Positions 1 through 10,675 of a stretch of DNA of 64,000 bases are shown here, in pieces. The position numbers and the translations under genes were made by a program. The stretch is from Progne subis subis (taxonomy: Eukaryota; Chordata; Aves; Passeriformes; Hirundinidae): the NCBI GenBank assembly GCA_022316685.1, contig JAKJHU010001559.1:1-64000 (forward strand), written 5' to 3'. Below the pieces are notes generated by a model that worked only from the letters and a program-made list of their open reading frames with translations, was not told the DNA's origin and did not search any database. Numbering within the stretch: position 1 is the first letter of the stretch; each line of letters opens with the position of its first letter.

Positions 1-525
1 CTTCAATTGATCCAGGAGGCTGCAGTCAGGGAGGGAAGGATGATGCCCAAAAGGCAAGCAGCCCAGCTTGCAGCCAGCATGGAGCTGGCCTCAGGTCCTT
101 TCTCCAAGCAGGACACCTCCTTGCTGCAGGAAAACTGCCTTTGGGGCACTGTCCCTTCTTGTCTCACAGCAGCTGATCCAAGGGTGCTTGGAGTGCTGCC
201 TTTGCCCTTGCCCTGGCTCTTGGGCTCAGGCTTGGCCATGAGGCCAATCTCCCAAAGGAGGGGGTTTGGTTTGGCTCTAGGACAAAGCAGAGGGAAATGT
301 TTATGGGAAGAAGGCAAGAGGATTTTGGCTTTATCATGAAGGGAGAGAGTTGCTGAATGGCAGCCACAGTAATGCGCCTTAATTCACCACATTCAGGAGC
401 AATTGGGTATCATTGTCTTCATTGGGCTTGAGAGCATCATCATTGTGACTGCATTTTCTGGAGACCCTGGTACAAACATCTCCAGAACAGCAAAGCTGTT
501 GTTTTTTTCTTCCCATGGATGTGGC
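1..525 (-). other. 3' untranslated / downstream region of VLIG copy A
   Basis: This stretch follows the copy A stop codon on the minus strand and holds no convincing gene. It is clearly paralogous to 25,398-25,929 downstream of copy B and to about 53,300-53,837 downstream of copy C. In copy C the homologous DNA runs on to a polyadenylation signal, so in copy A the transcript end probably lies left of base 1. Confidence 0.6.
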
Positions 526-3500
526 CTATCGCCTGTCCAGCTCAGACAGTGCTTGCTGCTTGGTAATTCCCCGCCATGATTCTGGAATTTCTCCTTTGCC
601 CTGAAATTTCCCATTGTACAAAGCTTCCAGGTGTGTCCTGAAACGAGACACAAACCATTTCCAGTACGCCTGCATGGATGGAACAGGAAGAATGTTCCAA
701 GTGGAATAAGGAGGACCCGCATCACGGTATTTCTTGTACGGGATCCATCGGCCACCATCAGCTCTGAATCTGGCATCGCTTGCAACAGCGCTGGAGCAAA
801 TATCAATATTCAGTTGGCGTGTATCATACTGGAAGACAATTAAAAACTGCAACCATGTGTCTCCTATAAAGGCTTGTGGGCGATGGAAGACCACCAGGTG
901 GTCTCCATCATGTCCCTGCATGGTGTTCGTGCAGACAGCCCCACAAAAAGGACACTGTTCCCAGCACCCCGAAAAATGCTCTGCCAGGATTGTGTGAGGC
1001 TGTGTTGAAAACGAGCTCAGGTCAGCATCAGCCAATTCTTTCTTGAGCCTGTCCCTCAGGGCAGCCAGAGCTTCTGCCATGACACTGCTCAGGAACTCAA
1101 TGTCGGTGACCTCCTGGTGCTCAATGCCCCTCAGGTCACTTCTGGGCAAGTTGATCACCTCTGTCAGTTCCCTGCAAAATTCATCCAGCCAAAGAGAGAC
1201 TTTGTCTTCTCTCTCTTTTCTGTCTTTAACAATTTGGGTTGATGAAGAAACAGCTGACAGGATCTTTTCAAAGAGAAGATTAAAGGCGGAATCTAAAAAC
1301 CTCTCAAGCCTCCCACTCCCATCTAAACAGTGACTCTTCACTCGTTTCTCAATGTAACTCTGAAAAAACTCCTTTGGAAACCTAAGGTACTGCTTGAAAT
1401 ACTCAAAATTATCTTGTTCTGCCAGGTATCTCATTATGGAAACTTCCAGATTGGCTCTATTGCCCTTGAAATCTGGGAATCTGCCCTGCATGTCCTCAGC
1501 AATGTCTTTAGCTGCCCTCTCATAGATGGCCCGGCGAAGAGCTGGTTCAATTTTGTCACAAAGGAAAACAGCAAAAGTTGTGATAGAAGTGGCTCCCTGG
1601 CAGGAAATCTGGAAACATTGGAAGAAATCTTCTTTCTTGCTGCTCAGGTACATGACTGGGTCATTTGCCTTTTGGAATGCTTCGTGCATGGCTTTAAACC
1701 TTTCTGCTGCCATTTGGCAGAGATGCAGAGACAAATCTAAGCAGTACTCTCTGTTAAAAGTACATTTTGCATTGCTGGGGACAGAGTTCACACCTTCCTG
1801 GACTTCATTGAGTATTTCATAGATAAAACTTCGACTGTAATCGCGTTTCTCCTGTTCCTTCTTATCAATGTTAGCCCTCACACCCGCTATGATCTTGTCT
1901 GTGATGTATTGAAAGTTGATCACATCAGCATTGGAAATGCTCCACCAATCTGGGATAAAGCTGAAATACTTGTTCGTTTTGATGTGTTTCTGCTGGTCGA
2001 AAGAAAATCCTCTGCCTTTGGGAATTGACCTGATCCGTTCTTGGAAACCTGGCTCCTTAAAGTGCTCTAGAAGGACACCTTCAATTTCCGCATCGATATC
2101 CACCCATTTTGGAGGAGGAGCAGCATGGGAGACTTCAGCAATCCACTTGTTCCAGACACAGCTAAAGTTGTCTCTCAGTTCTCTCTCACTGAGGCTCTTC
2201 CCTTTCAGAGACACAGTCAGCTCCCTACTCCTTCTCAGGAACTCATCTACATATTCCAAGTTCCTTGCATTTGGTTTGCTCTGCTCCTTCTGTAGCTTGA
2301 TAAGATTCTCACATCTCTTCTTCGTTTCTTGAAGAAGAGTCTCTTTTAATTCTTTCAGCTTCAGCTCTGTGCTTGATTTCCACTGCACCAGTGTCTCATG
2401 GTCTTTGTCTTCCCTGAAATACTTTTCCACTTCTTTCTCAATGGCATCACTTGTCTCTTGCACCAGCCCTTCAAGCTCTTCTCTGGTGACATTCTGCAAG
2501 TGCCCATTGCGAATTTTGTTGTCCAGTCTCATCTGTACATCTAAGATGTGACTCCGCAGCTTCCAGGTCCACTGACTAAAGGCACTTTCCAGTTTCCTGT
2601 ACACAGCAATCTCCAGGGAATTCTTGAAGCTGAAAACAAAGTTTTCATTCAGCAAGCATTCCAGAGGTCAGCAATACGAACTTTCAGGCTCGAGAGCCTC
2701 AAAATGCTTCGCTGTGACTGCTGCTTGGCAGCCTGGAGGATTTTACTCTTTAGTTGCTGGACGTTCTGGCTGTAGCTGGGGTTGGGTGGTGCCATTGGGG
2801 GGTTTCCTTCCCACAGGTGAGCAAAGTAGTGAATGTGGGTCTTCACATCAAAAGCCAATGACGTCGCTGAAGGAGGAGATGTCACACAATTCCTGCTGGG
2901 CTGCTACCACAGTCATTTCATCCAGCTTTTCCTGCAAACGCCTTTGTCCTTCCATGTTCTGCTCCTTGGCAGATATTGCTCCCACATTTTGGTGGACAAA
3001 GATGCAGCTTGGGGAAAGATTGACTTTCTTCATCCTCAGGAAAGCCTGCACAGCAGTCTGGAGAACATCTTGCATTTCTGATGGATTTTCTCCAAAGACA
3101 TTGATCACAGTCAAGTTGCCAACACCAATGACAAAGGTGGCCAGCTTGTTGTCATGGTTCAGGGACTGTTTATTGGCCATCTCGATGGCACGAAGTCCCT
3201 CTGTGTCAACCACCAGCACAAAATCAAAGCCCAAGTCTTGCTGCAGCTCCTCGCCCACGGGGATGAGCTGCATAAAGGCTCCGCGGGTGCATCTCCCCGC
3301 GCTGACGTTGAACTGCAGCCCAAACATGGCATTCAGCAGGGTGGATTTGCCGGTGCTCTGGAGGCCCAGCACGGAGAGCACAAACACTCGTTTGTCCCCC
3401 AGCCTCTCAATTAAGCTGTCAAAGATTGCTCCCACCCATTGCAAGGGCAGGTAAGAAGCGTCCCCATCCATCAGCTCCATGGGATACCCTGAAACCATCA

Positions 3501-6500
3501 GCTCTGCTGCAATTTCTGGCAGTTTGGCAAATTTGTAATTCTTTGTCTCCACTAATTGCAGAGCTTCATAAATCTGCCCTGCCTCTCTCAGAAGGTGCTC
3601 CAGGCCGATGGATGAATCGTTGATTTCATCAGAGAGGGCATCCAAGCGACTCACCAACTCAGCATTCTCCATTGTTTTTTCTGGGTTTTTCTTTCCTGTC
3701 CGGATTTCAGACCATAACTTGTGATAGTCTCTCCTCAGTTCTTCAAGGCGACCGCAGGACAGCTCGTCCATAAAGACCTTCATCCACTGCAGGAAATATT
3801 TCTTGGTATCTGCTGGCTGGACCTGGAGAAAGCCAAGGAATGATTTCATCAGTGGGTTGAGAGGAAAAGCTTGCTCAAGTTGCTTTCTTCTTATTGCATT
3901 CTTCTCATATTCAATCTGGCTGCGATGATGCTCAATGCTCTTGTTCCCCTTCTCCTGCAAGCGAGTGAGTTCCTTGTCCTTTTCGCACCACTGGTCCCAC
4001 AGTTTTCCTTGAAGCGGCAGCAGCTGGGATTTGATCTCAGACAGCTTCTCTTTCTTCAGAAGGTCCACCAGCTCCTTTGCCTTTGCTTTGGCTGTCACAC
4101 ACGCTGGCTGATCTATATCCACTAGGAATCCATGCTGGCGAGCTTTGTCCACGCAGGCATCCAGGCTTAAATGTGGATTAGACCCTAATTCTAGGAGATC
4201 CCTTATAATTTTAGTCAGCTGATCCATCAGTTCTGCTTCATTTCTGTTCTTGATTCCTATTTTTATGTTTTTGCTGGCTTGTCTAGCAGCAATATTCTCT
4301 TTTTCTGCAAGAAGACAAATCAAAGGCTGTGGTGATTGCCACAGGCCCTGCAGAAGCTTTTTCCCCCTGCAGTCCATGTGCTCCAAGTCAGATATGAGAG
4401 CCACGTTGACAGCAGATATCTCCTGCAGGAACTGCAGCTGTGCTCCGTGATCCCTGGCATCTCCATGCAGGTTGCAGAAAGCCACGCAGCACTCAAAGGT
4501 GTCATCGGGGCTTCCACGGGGGCAGTACCAGGCGATCTCCACCACCCCTTCCATCAGCAAACGCTCTCTGGTGCTGCCTCTGCAGTGGCGGTGGAAGAAA
4601 GTGTCGTGTTTGTGTTTGCTCAGCAGAGCGTTCAGGAGCTGAGACTTGGAAGAGGAGGCCGAGCTGCCAATGCGGATGAAGGACACGATGGGTGTCTGCA
4701 CCTGAAAGATGAGTTTGTTGTTGTAACTCTTTGTTCTGGCCTCCTTTCCTGACTTCTCCGCCTCTTTCCAGCTCCTTTGGATTTGGCTGAGGGCGTAGAG
4801 CGGGAACTCAATGAGTGAAGTGCACGGGTTGGGCACCAGCAGAGGCAGCGCCAGTTGGCAGAAGGCCAGCTTGGTTGCAAGGGTCTGTCTGAGGAAATCA
4901 TCAGCACAATGGAAAATGGCCATCTGCAGGTCCATGGGGTGCACATGGCTGTCTCTGCTTACACCTTCAGGGGCTGCTTCCTCCAAATCAGCAAAAAACT
5001 GTTCAAAGAAGTCTGAGTCTTGGTGCTCTTTCACTGTTGTTTGTGGTAGGGGTGCAGGTTTTGGTTTGCTGTCATCCCAGCAAGTCAGGTACCTCACCTG
5101 GTAATCCACAGTTAACAGCTTTTGCAGGAAGTAACATGGCAGTTCTGTGTCCTTGCTGGGCTGGCTGGCCTGCAGAGATGTCTTGCAGATGGTGTGGAAA
5201 TCTCCCATCCCCATTTTTCTTGGATAGTGACTTTCAAGTCCAAGGCGCTTGAGCAACTGCAGGAACTCCTGGTTTGCAACGGCTTCATTAGCTTTGGATT
5301 CTCTGCTCTCTGACTTGGATTGGGATTGACTGTGGGGCTGAGGTGTTTGAAAAGTGTCTTCCAGGTCTCTGAGTATGTTCTGCATCCTCTCTTCATCCAA
5401 TTTCTGATCCAAGCACCCACTGATCAAGGAACGCAAGTCCCGTTCCAGCCTCTCCCAGTCTGTGCCTCCACTGTGCTTTTGGAGGAGATTCTTTATCCGT
5501 GTGGACCACAAGCCTTTCATGTGATCTTCCATGAAAACTAATCGCTCCCTCTTCTGCTCAGGGGACAGCTCTTGACTTTCGGCTGTCACAGTCAGACCCA
5601 ACAGCAGAAGGGAGGCCTCAGCTCTGTCGGCATCTTGCTCCTTCAGGTTCACGTACTCCTCATGTGCCGCTGCCATTTCCTTGGCCATGTACTGAATTTC
5701 TGGGTGTCCAAGGAGGTGCTGGAAAGTGCTGCTTTCCACCTGGTAGCCTGTGCTGCTCGCAATCAAGAGCACCAACAGTTCCATGTCCTTCTGAGCCCGT
5801 TCCTGGAGAGACTGGAGGAAGGAATAAATGGCGAGGCTGCTGGTCAGGGTGGCTTCTATCTTTGCTTCATGAATGGCAGAAGCAGAGCTTGCTGGTGCGT
5901 AGGTGACAGCATGGATGTGCTCCTTCATTTGCTGCAGTGTTTTGATGAGGTCTCCAAGCTCAGAGACTTTGGGAGATCTGGGAAGTGGGTGCCCAGTCTG
6001 GAAGATCCATTGCATAATGAAGGAAGCCTCAGGGAAGTCCTTGACAGCGTAGATATGAGGGTCCAGGAGGCTTCTCAACATTACCTTGATAGAGCTGGTG
6101 TTTTCTGGAGGTGACTCCTGGCAGCTGCGCACGATGTTCACCAGGAAGTCCTGCAGGGCTTTGTCTGACAGGCACACGTTGATCCACACACTGGGGTTCC
6201 TGGTACTCGCATTCAGATAATCTTTTAGCTCCATCAACGTGAGCAGCTTTCTTTCATCCACCATCACGTCCCAGGTCTTCACAGTCCCCATGAAATCTCT
6301 TGCCTCTTGCACTGCACTGCCCAGGTTCTCTCCAAAAATGGTGCCAATGCTCTGATTTGTCAGCTCTTTGTATGCATCCCTGAGGGCTCTGCTCATCTGG
6401 CCCACGGATGTAAAATCCCTGCTGTGATTGTACAGGATGACATCCCACACTGGGACCAGCTCAAAGCCACGGTCGATAACACACCACGTTGTGTTATCAG

Positions 6501-7854
6501 ACATGAGCCCCGTTTTCCACTGAGGAAGAGAAACTGTGTCTGGTGGGCCCCCTGTGTTGACCACGTAGAGCTGAACTGCTGTATGGGAGCTGTCTCCAGC
6601 TCTTCCCAGGACAGAAGCCTTTGAGCTGGATTTGGAAACATCCAGGGAACCCGCAGCACTGGCCCTGAAGCTACCCCAGCTGGCCCTGACAAAACTGTTC
6701 AGTGCTTCAGACGTTTGTCGCTTCATCTCTTCCCTCTGTTCGGCTCGGAATCCTTCTGTGGATGCCTTCCACCAGAATATCCCCCCAAAGTGGAGGCGAC
6801 CCTGGTTTATGTGGGACCCAAACCTGGTGAAGAACATCTCACACCTCTCCATCAGGGGGGCCTTGTCTTCCTGAGTGAAGCACCAAAGCTGCTCCATGTC
6901 TTGCAGCTCCTGCAGAGCCGCATCCGAGAGGCGAAGCTGATGTCTTTGGAAGTAGCAGGAGGCCAGGGGGATGTACTGGTACTTGGTGGTGCAAAAGTAA
7001 CTCTGCTCAGAGTGGGACTGGTGGGTGTCCTGTGACTGTGAGGAGCTGCTGTGATCTCCACCTGCTTCCAGATTAATCCCCCAGAATCCGGCTTTGGCAG
7101 AAACGCTCAAGCTGAACCCCAGCTGCTCCATGGCCTTGGTGAAAGTGGATTCTGCTGCAGAGGAGGAGAACTCCTTCCTCTCAAGCAGCGATCCTTGCTC
7201 CGGACCAGTGAACTGGAATTCCTCAGGAACCCTGAGGAGCTGCTCTCGTGTTGCCAGCACATCTTCAGGTCTGCTGGTTCTGTAGATGCCCTGCAGGGCC
7301 AGTCCCCCTGATGCCCGCCTCAGCACCTCTGTGTCAGGGATGTCCTCCATCCTGACTGCTGACAAATCCTGCTGCTCCAGCTGCTTCTGCATGCTCTCCA
7401 GCATATCCGCCAAGGGCTTCTTTGGTGGTGGCCAGAACTCTTTGGGAATCTCCATGGCTTGCCACAGAGTCTCTGCTTTCTCCCTCACAGCATCCTTGCT
7501 TTGGTTACCACTGCTGAGCATTTCAGTCAGATCCTTCAGGGCTTGTTTGGCCACTTCTTGTCTTTGCTTTATCTTCTCCAAGTGCTCCTTCTGCACCTCT
7601 TTTGCGGTTGTTTTCTCATCTGTTAATTTCAGGAGTTTCTGGAGTGCCTTTTTCTCCCAGGGGTGTCGTACCTCGCACTCCAGCCTGAGGTAGTCTTCAT
7701 ATTCCACATGTTGCAGGGCTTCTCTGTACTCGATTCCCAGGATCTGTGACACTTTGGGCAGCCAGTATCCAGCATCCAATCCTTCCTTCTGAAATGCCTC
7801 GGCCAGGAGCTGTGCCTTTGTATCCCCCTCTTGTGTGTCCTCCTGTGAAGCCAT
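526..7854 (-). CDS. GVIN1-like: Very large interferon-inducible GTPase (VLIG/GVIN family), copy A, nearly intact but with two 1-base indels
   Basis: Giant cytosolic/nuclear GTPase of the interferon-induced VLIG family. The start ATG at 7854 lies two bases after a splice acceptor, and its N-terminus (YWLPKV near residue 27, HPWEKKALQKLL near residue 65) is family-like. Visible parts: a MACPF-like signature FFTRFGSHINQG then GG near residues 339-357; a degenerate G domain with GSSASSSKSQLL near 1060; a true VLIG-type G domain with P-loop GLQSTGKST near 1496 and DTEGL near 1549; long helical, charged stretches; a Cys/His cluster CPFCGAVC..HDGDH..H in the C-terminal third; and the family's aromatic-rich tail ending at TAG 526-528. 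Length is 2,442 codons in one exon, as known for VLIG genes (about 2,400 residues). An extra A at 2850-2853 creates TGA at 2848-2850; a missing A near 2654 restores the frame, leaving about 65 codons out of frame. It could be an active gene with assembly errors or a young pseudogene. Confidence 0.9.
2651..2656 (-). other. -1 lesion that restores the frame in VLIG copy A
   Basis: Copy A has CAGCAAGCATT on the plus strand where copies B (about 28,055) and C (about 55,935) have CAGCAAAGCATT. The missing A returns translation to the frame of the start codon, so this indel compensates the insertion at 2850-2853. The 3' part from about 2655 down to 526 is one uninterrupted 709-codon frame. Confidence 0.85.
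2848..2853 (-). other. +1 homopolymer lesion creating an in-frame TGA in VLIG copy A
   Basis: On the minus strand the reading is GGC TTT TGA, with four T where copies B and C have three (GGC TTT GAT). Removing one T continues the conserved reading (DVK...), which stays open on the minus strand from 2885 to 2649. The site is a homopolymer, so a consensus error is a real possibility. Confidence 0.85.
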
Positions 7855-7878
7855 GTCTGTGGAGGAAGAAAAGAGACT
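7855..7878 (-). promoter_or_regulatory. Splice acceptor in front of the VLIG copy A start codon
   Basis: Reading the minus strand, the start codon is preceded by a pyrimidine-rich tract and CTTCCTCCACAG|AC|ATG. The AG falls at 7857-7858, only two bases from the ATG. This implies a spliced 5' untranslated exon further upstream, at higher coordinates. The same arrangement is kept in copy C at 61,053-61,076, which supports it as ancestral. Confidence 0.7.
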
Positions 7879-8660
7879 TTCCCTAAGGTGCTGTCAGAGG
7901 CTCCATTCTCCTAACAGAGGCCCTGCAGCAGCTGCAGCCCTGGGGATTGCTCCCACCCAGCTGCTGGAGCTCAGCCTGGGATGGCAAAGGAGCCAGGGTC
8001 TCCTTCCCAGCATACTGGATGTGCCTGTTGCTTTCCTGTTTGCAGGATCAACCCTGAAATTGAGTGTGTATCCCAGAGAGAGCAGAGACAGCAAAGACAC
8101 ACAAAGACAAAAAATACTGACACAGAGACAGACACACAGAGACACAAACACAGACACAGAAACACATAGCCTTCTCTGGACAAGGTGCTGCCTTCACCAT
8201 CACTCACATCCTCTCACCAGAACTCCACAGTTCACAACTGCAGGCAGCCAGGGGCATTCCTGGCTCCCTGGAGCACTGGCACAGCCCCTGTGCCCATCCA
8301 ACAGCCCTGCCTGCATCCTGCACCCTCTGCCCAGCCCCACACCTGCCCTGCTCACTGCCTGGCCCAGCCTGCTGCTCCCAGCACACGGAGGCACTGCTCA
8401 CACACTGCCCCCATGGGCACCCCACACTCCCCAGACACACTCCCCCCATGCCCAGCACGGCCACACGGGCTCTGAGCTGTGCTCCTGCTCCAGCTGCCAG
8501 CACAGCCCCTCCCTCGCCCCTCTCACGCCTCTTGCCAGGAGCTGCTTCCTGGCACACTCAGGGGGCCCAGACCAGTGCAGGGGCAAAATCCACCTTGTCC
8601 CTGGGCACAGCTGTGCCTGGGGCATCCTGGTGGCCCACCAGGAGTGACTGGAGACTTTGG
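7879..8660. other. Intron / upstream DNA of copy A, no gene seen
   Basis: GC-rich non-coding sequence shared with copy C (61,077-61,860). It contains the simple repeat listed separately. Open frames here are low-complexity (Pro/Ser/His rich or Cys/Gly rich) in several frames at once and are not credible proteins. Confidence 0.5.
8079..8168. repeat. Degenerate ACACAGAGA / AGACAC simple repeat
   Basis: About 90 bp of imperfect GACA/CACA/GAGA units, such as acacagagacagacacacag. The same repeat with slightly different length lies at 61,277-61,365 upstream of copy C, so it predates the gene duplication. Confidence 0.8.
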
Positions 8661-9325
8661 GAGCCCACCTGGAGAGGTGCCCTCTGTGACCTGCTGCTCA
8701 TTAGCACAGAGGGTCTCATCAGCCAAGTGCCCATTGGTGGCCATCTGGGCCACAGCCACCACGGAGATGCTGAGCTTAAAATCTCTGGTGACAGCAGGAA
8801 AAGTGCCAGAAAACCTTCAGCCCTGGCCATAGTAGAAGCAGAGTTCAGGCTGTTCAGGGGCAAGTTACACAGGGCCCGTGGGAAACAGGTCTGAAAGGTG
8901 CTGGGGTCCATCAGTGCTGGTCCTTTTGACTGAAACACCCCTGAAGGACAAGTCAATCATGGGTCACAACCAGTACAGGCTCAGGAGGAAGATGTCCTTC
9001 TTGTCACACTGAATTTCCTTTTATAACACATTAACTCTCAGAGCTGATCAAGGATAACCAGTTACCATGAGCTTTTTGTGTTTCAGTAAAGCTTTCAGTC
9101 CTGCCTCTCCCAGGATCCCTGTGTGGCCCTTCTGAAGTACTAAGGCCGGAGGAACAGGCCCTGACTGAGGCCAGAACAACAGGCCCTGAGCCAAAGTTGA
9201 CCTCTAGGTGAACCTTCAACCTAAACTTTATATATATTCATAATTAACAAACTATCAATAGCAATAGGATCTATGTGACCCTTCCTTGACAAAAACATGC
9301 ATTTACTTTTTCATATTTAGAAATT
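8660..9325. other. Host segment amplified in the 32-45 kb array (single-copy version)
   Basis: This non-coding intron segment begins ggagcccacctgg and ends near gaaattggaca. It is present once here and, interrupted by an LTR, upstream of copy C (about 61,857-61,901 and 63,078-63,690). In copy B's upstream region it is repeated five times between LTRs. It gives the reference for which part of each array unit is host DNA. Confidence 0.8.
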
Positions 9326-9439
9326 GGACACATGGCTTTGGTTAGGGGTTTGGATCAAAGACAACTCCCTTGGTTCCCCCTTGATCCCTCCCAGGCTTCA
9401 GGAATAACCCAAGAGCAGAAGGAAACCAGATGCTCCTGC

Positions 9440-9560
9440 ACTGGAAGAGGTGTCACCTTGTTTATTCAATGTTATAAAATCTGGGATCTCTCACAGCAAG
9501 GCTGGAACCTCTCTGCCTTCAGCTGGAAGCACCACAGGAATTGCCAGTTTATACCAGGAG
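9440..9560 (-). promoter_or_regulatory. Minus-strand TATA and AATAAA pair resembling an old LTR core
   Basis: On the minus strand GGTATAAACTGG (TATAAA at 9548-9553) is followed about 85 bases later by GAATAAAC (9461-9466). This layout is typical of a short U3/R region. The block is kept upstream of copies B (about 46,030-46,145) and C (about 63,815-63,925). It could be an ancient LTR or a minor promoter or polyadenylation site for the minus-strand VLIG transcripts. Confidence 0.35.
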
Positions 9561-10274
9561 GGCCTCCCCAGCTGATGTGTGCATCTGGAGGACGGTAAAG
9601 TCTGAGGGTAACTGGTGATGAATCTTTCTTAATCACTACAGGAAATCTTTGCAGTAATAATCGAATGCATTGCTGAACTCATCCCTTTGTGATTCTTTGC
9701 AGTTTTGCATTACAGTAAATTTCACCTTAAGTTGCTGTTTGTGTCTTTTCTGCAGACCCTGCCCCTCGGCAAAACACCGTTGAAGTCAGGCTATTCCATG
9801 ATTCCATGTTCTCACTCTAGCAGAGCTGGTGCTCTCGTTGCACACCTGCCTTTACAGCTTTGGGGGTTGTGACGCTGTCACACAACCCTGAAAATTGTCC
9901 CAGTGTCCATTCAGCTGGATACTGGAGAGATTTGTTCCATGCATAAAACCTTCCAGAGCACTCAGCTTCCACCCCACCAAGGCCACAAGACACTTACCAG
10001 CACAGGTATCGATGCCGGGGAGCTGGACTCAGGCTCCGAGGGCTCCTCACCCTTCCAGAGCCTTCAGGGGCAGCTTTCCCTCGGGAATCCCTGCAGATTT
10101 GGGCAATCTGTGCAAGGGCTGTGGGCTCTGATTCCCCTCACCAACCTCACAGCAGATGTTCCAGCTGGTCCAACAAGAAGATCAGTGGGAAGAAAAGGCC
10201 TGAAATCCTAAAGGAAAAGACCAGACTGTTAGAGGAGGCCACCCATCAATGTGGAAGATTTATTCCAGGGAGAA
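9561..10274. other. Intronic DNA shared with copy B, no gene seen
   Basis: Non-coding sequence alignable by eye with about 46,146-47,148, except that the B side carries an extra ~290 bp at 46,484-46,774. No supported gene was found. Confidence 0.5.
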
Positions 10275-10280
10275 CTGGAG

Positions 10281-10669
10281 TGTTATCGTGATACACAAAA
10301 CAATCACACAAGACGAGAGATTTTCACAGGACAGAGACTTCTCCGATCCAGCTCAATCTGAGTCAGGGCAGAGAGAGAGCCTCCGTGTTTATTTCTTACT
10401 TATTATACATTTGTGGGTCTGGCAGAAGATTGGCTTCTGGGGTTTTACACCCCTCAGCCTCAGTGGCCTGACCAATTGTCAGTTACAACTGTTTTCAGGT
10501 TAGAAATATGCAAACAAAGGACAGAGAAAGAAAAACAAAGGATTTGTTTATGTTACATATGTGGGAAAAAGGTAGAAACTGCTCCTAATATTGTGCAGTA
10601 ACTAAAGATGTGACTCGATTTTTATGAAAATCAAAAGGCTTTAAAAAACTCAGAAAAACCAGGGTAACA
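10281..10669 (-). mobile_element. 389 bp solo LTR with 6 bp target duplication
   Basis: The element runs TGTTATCGTG...AGGGTAACA and is flanked on both sides by CTGGAG (10275-10280 and 10670-10675). The paralogous site near 47,148 has a single CTGGAG and no insert, so this is a clean insertion. TG...CA ends and a 6 bp duplication fit an alpha/beta-type avian retrovirus LTR. TTTATT near 10,389 reads AATAAA on the minus strand, which suggests minus orientation. The insertion is younger than the A/B duplication. Confidence 0.85.
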
Positions 10670-10675
10670 CTGGAG

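Noticed and set aside
2649..2853. Short intron between the two copy A indels
   Set aside because: The segment encodes conserved VLIG residues in all copies and has no matching donor and acceptor at its edges.
2624..7693. Many plus-strand open frames of 60-276 codons opposite VLIG copy A
   Set aside because: They are antisense shadows of the long minus-strand gene. They recur opposite copies B and C and have no start context or domain of their own.
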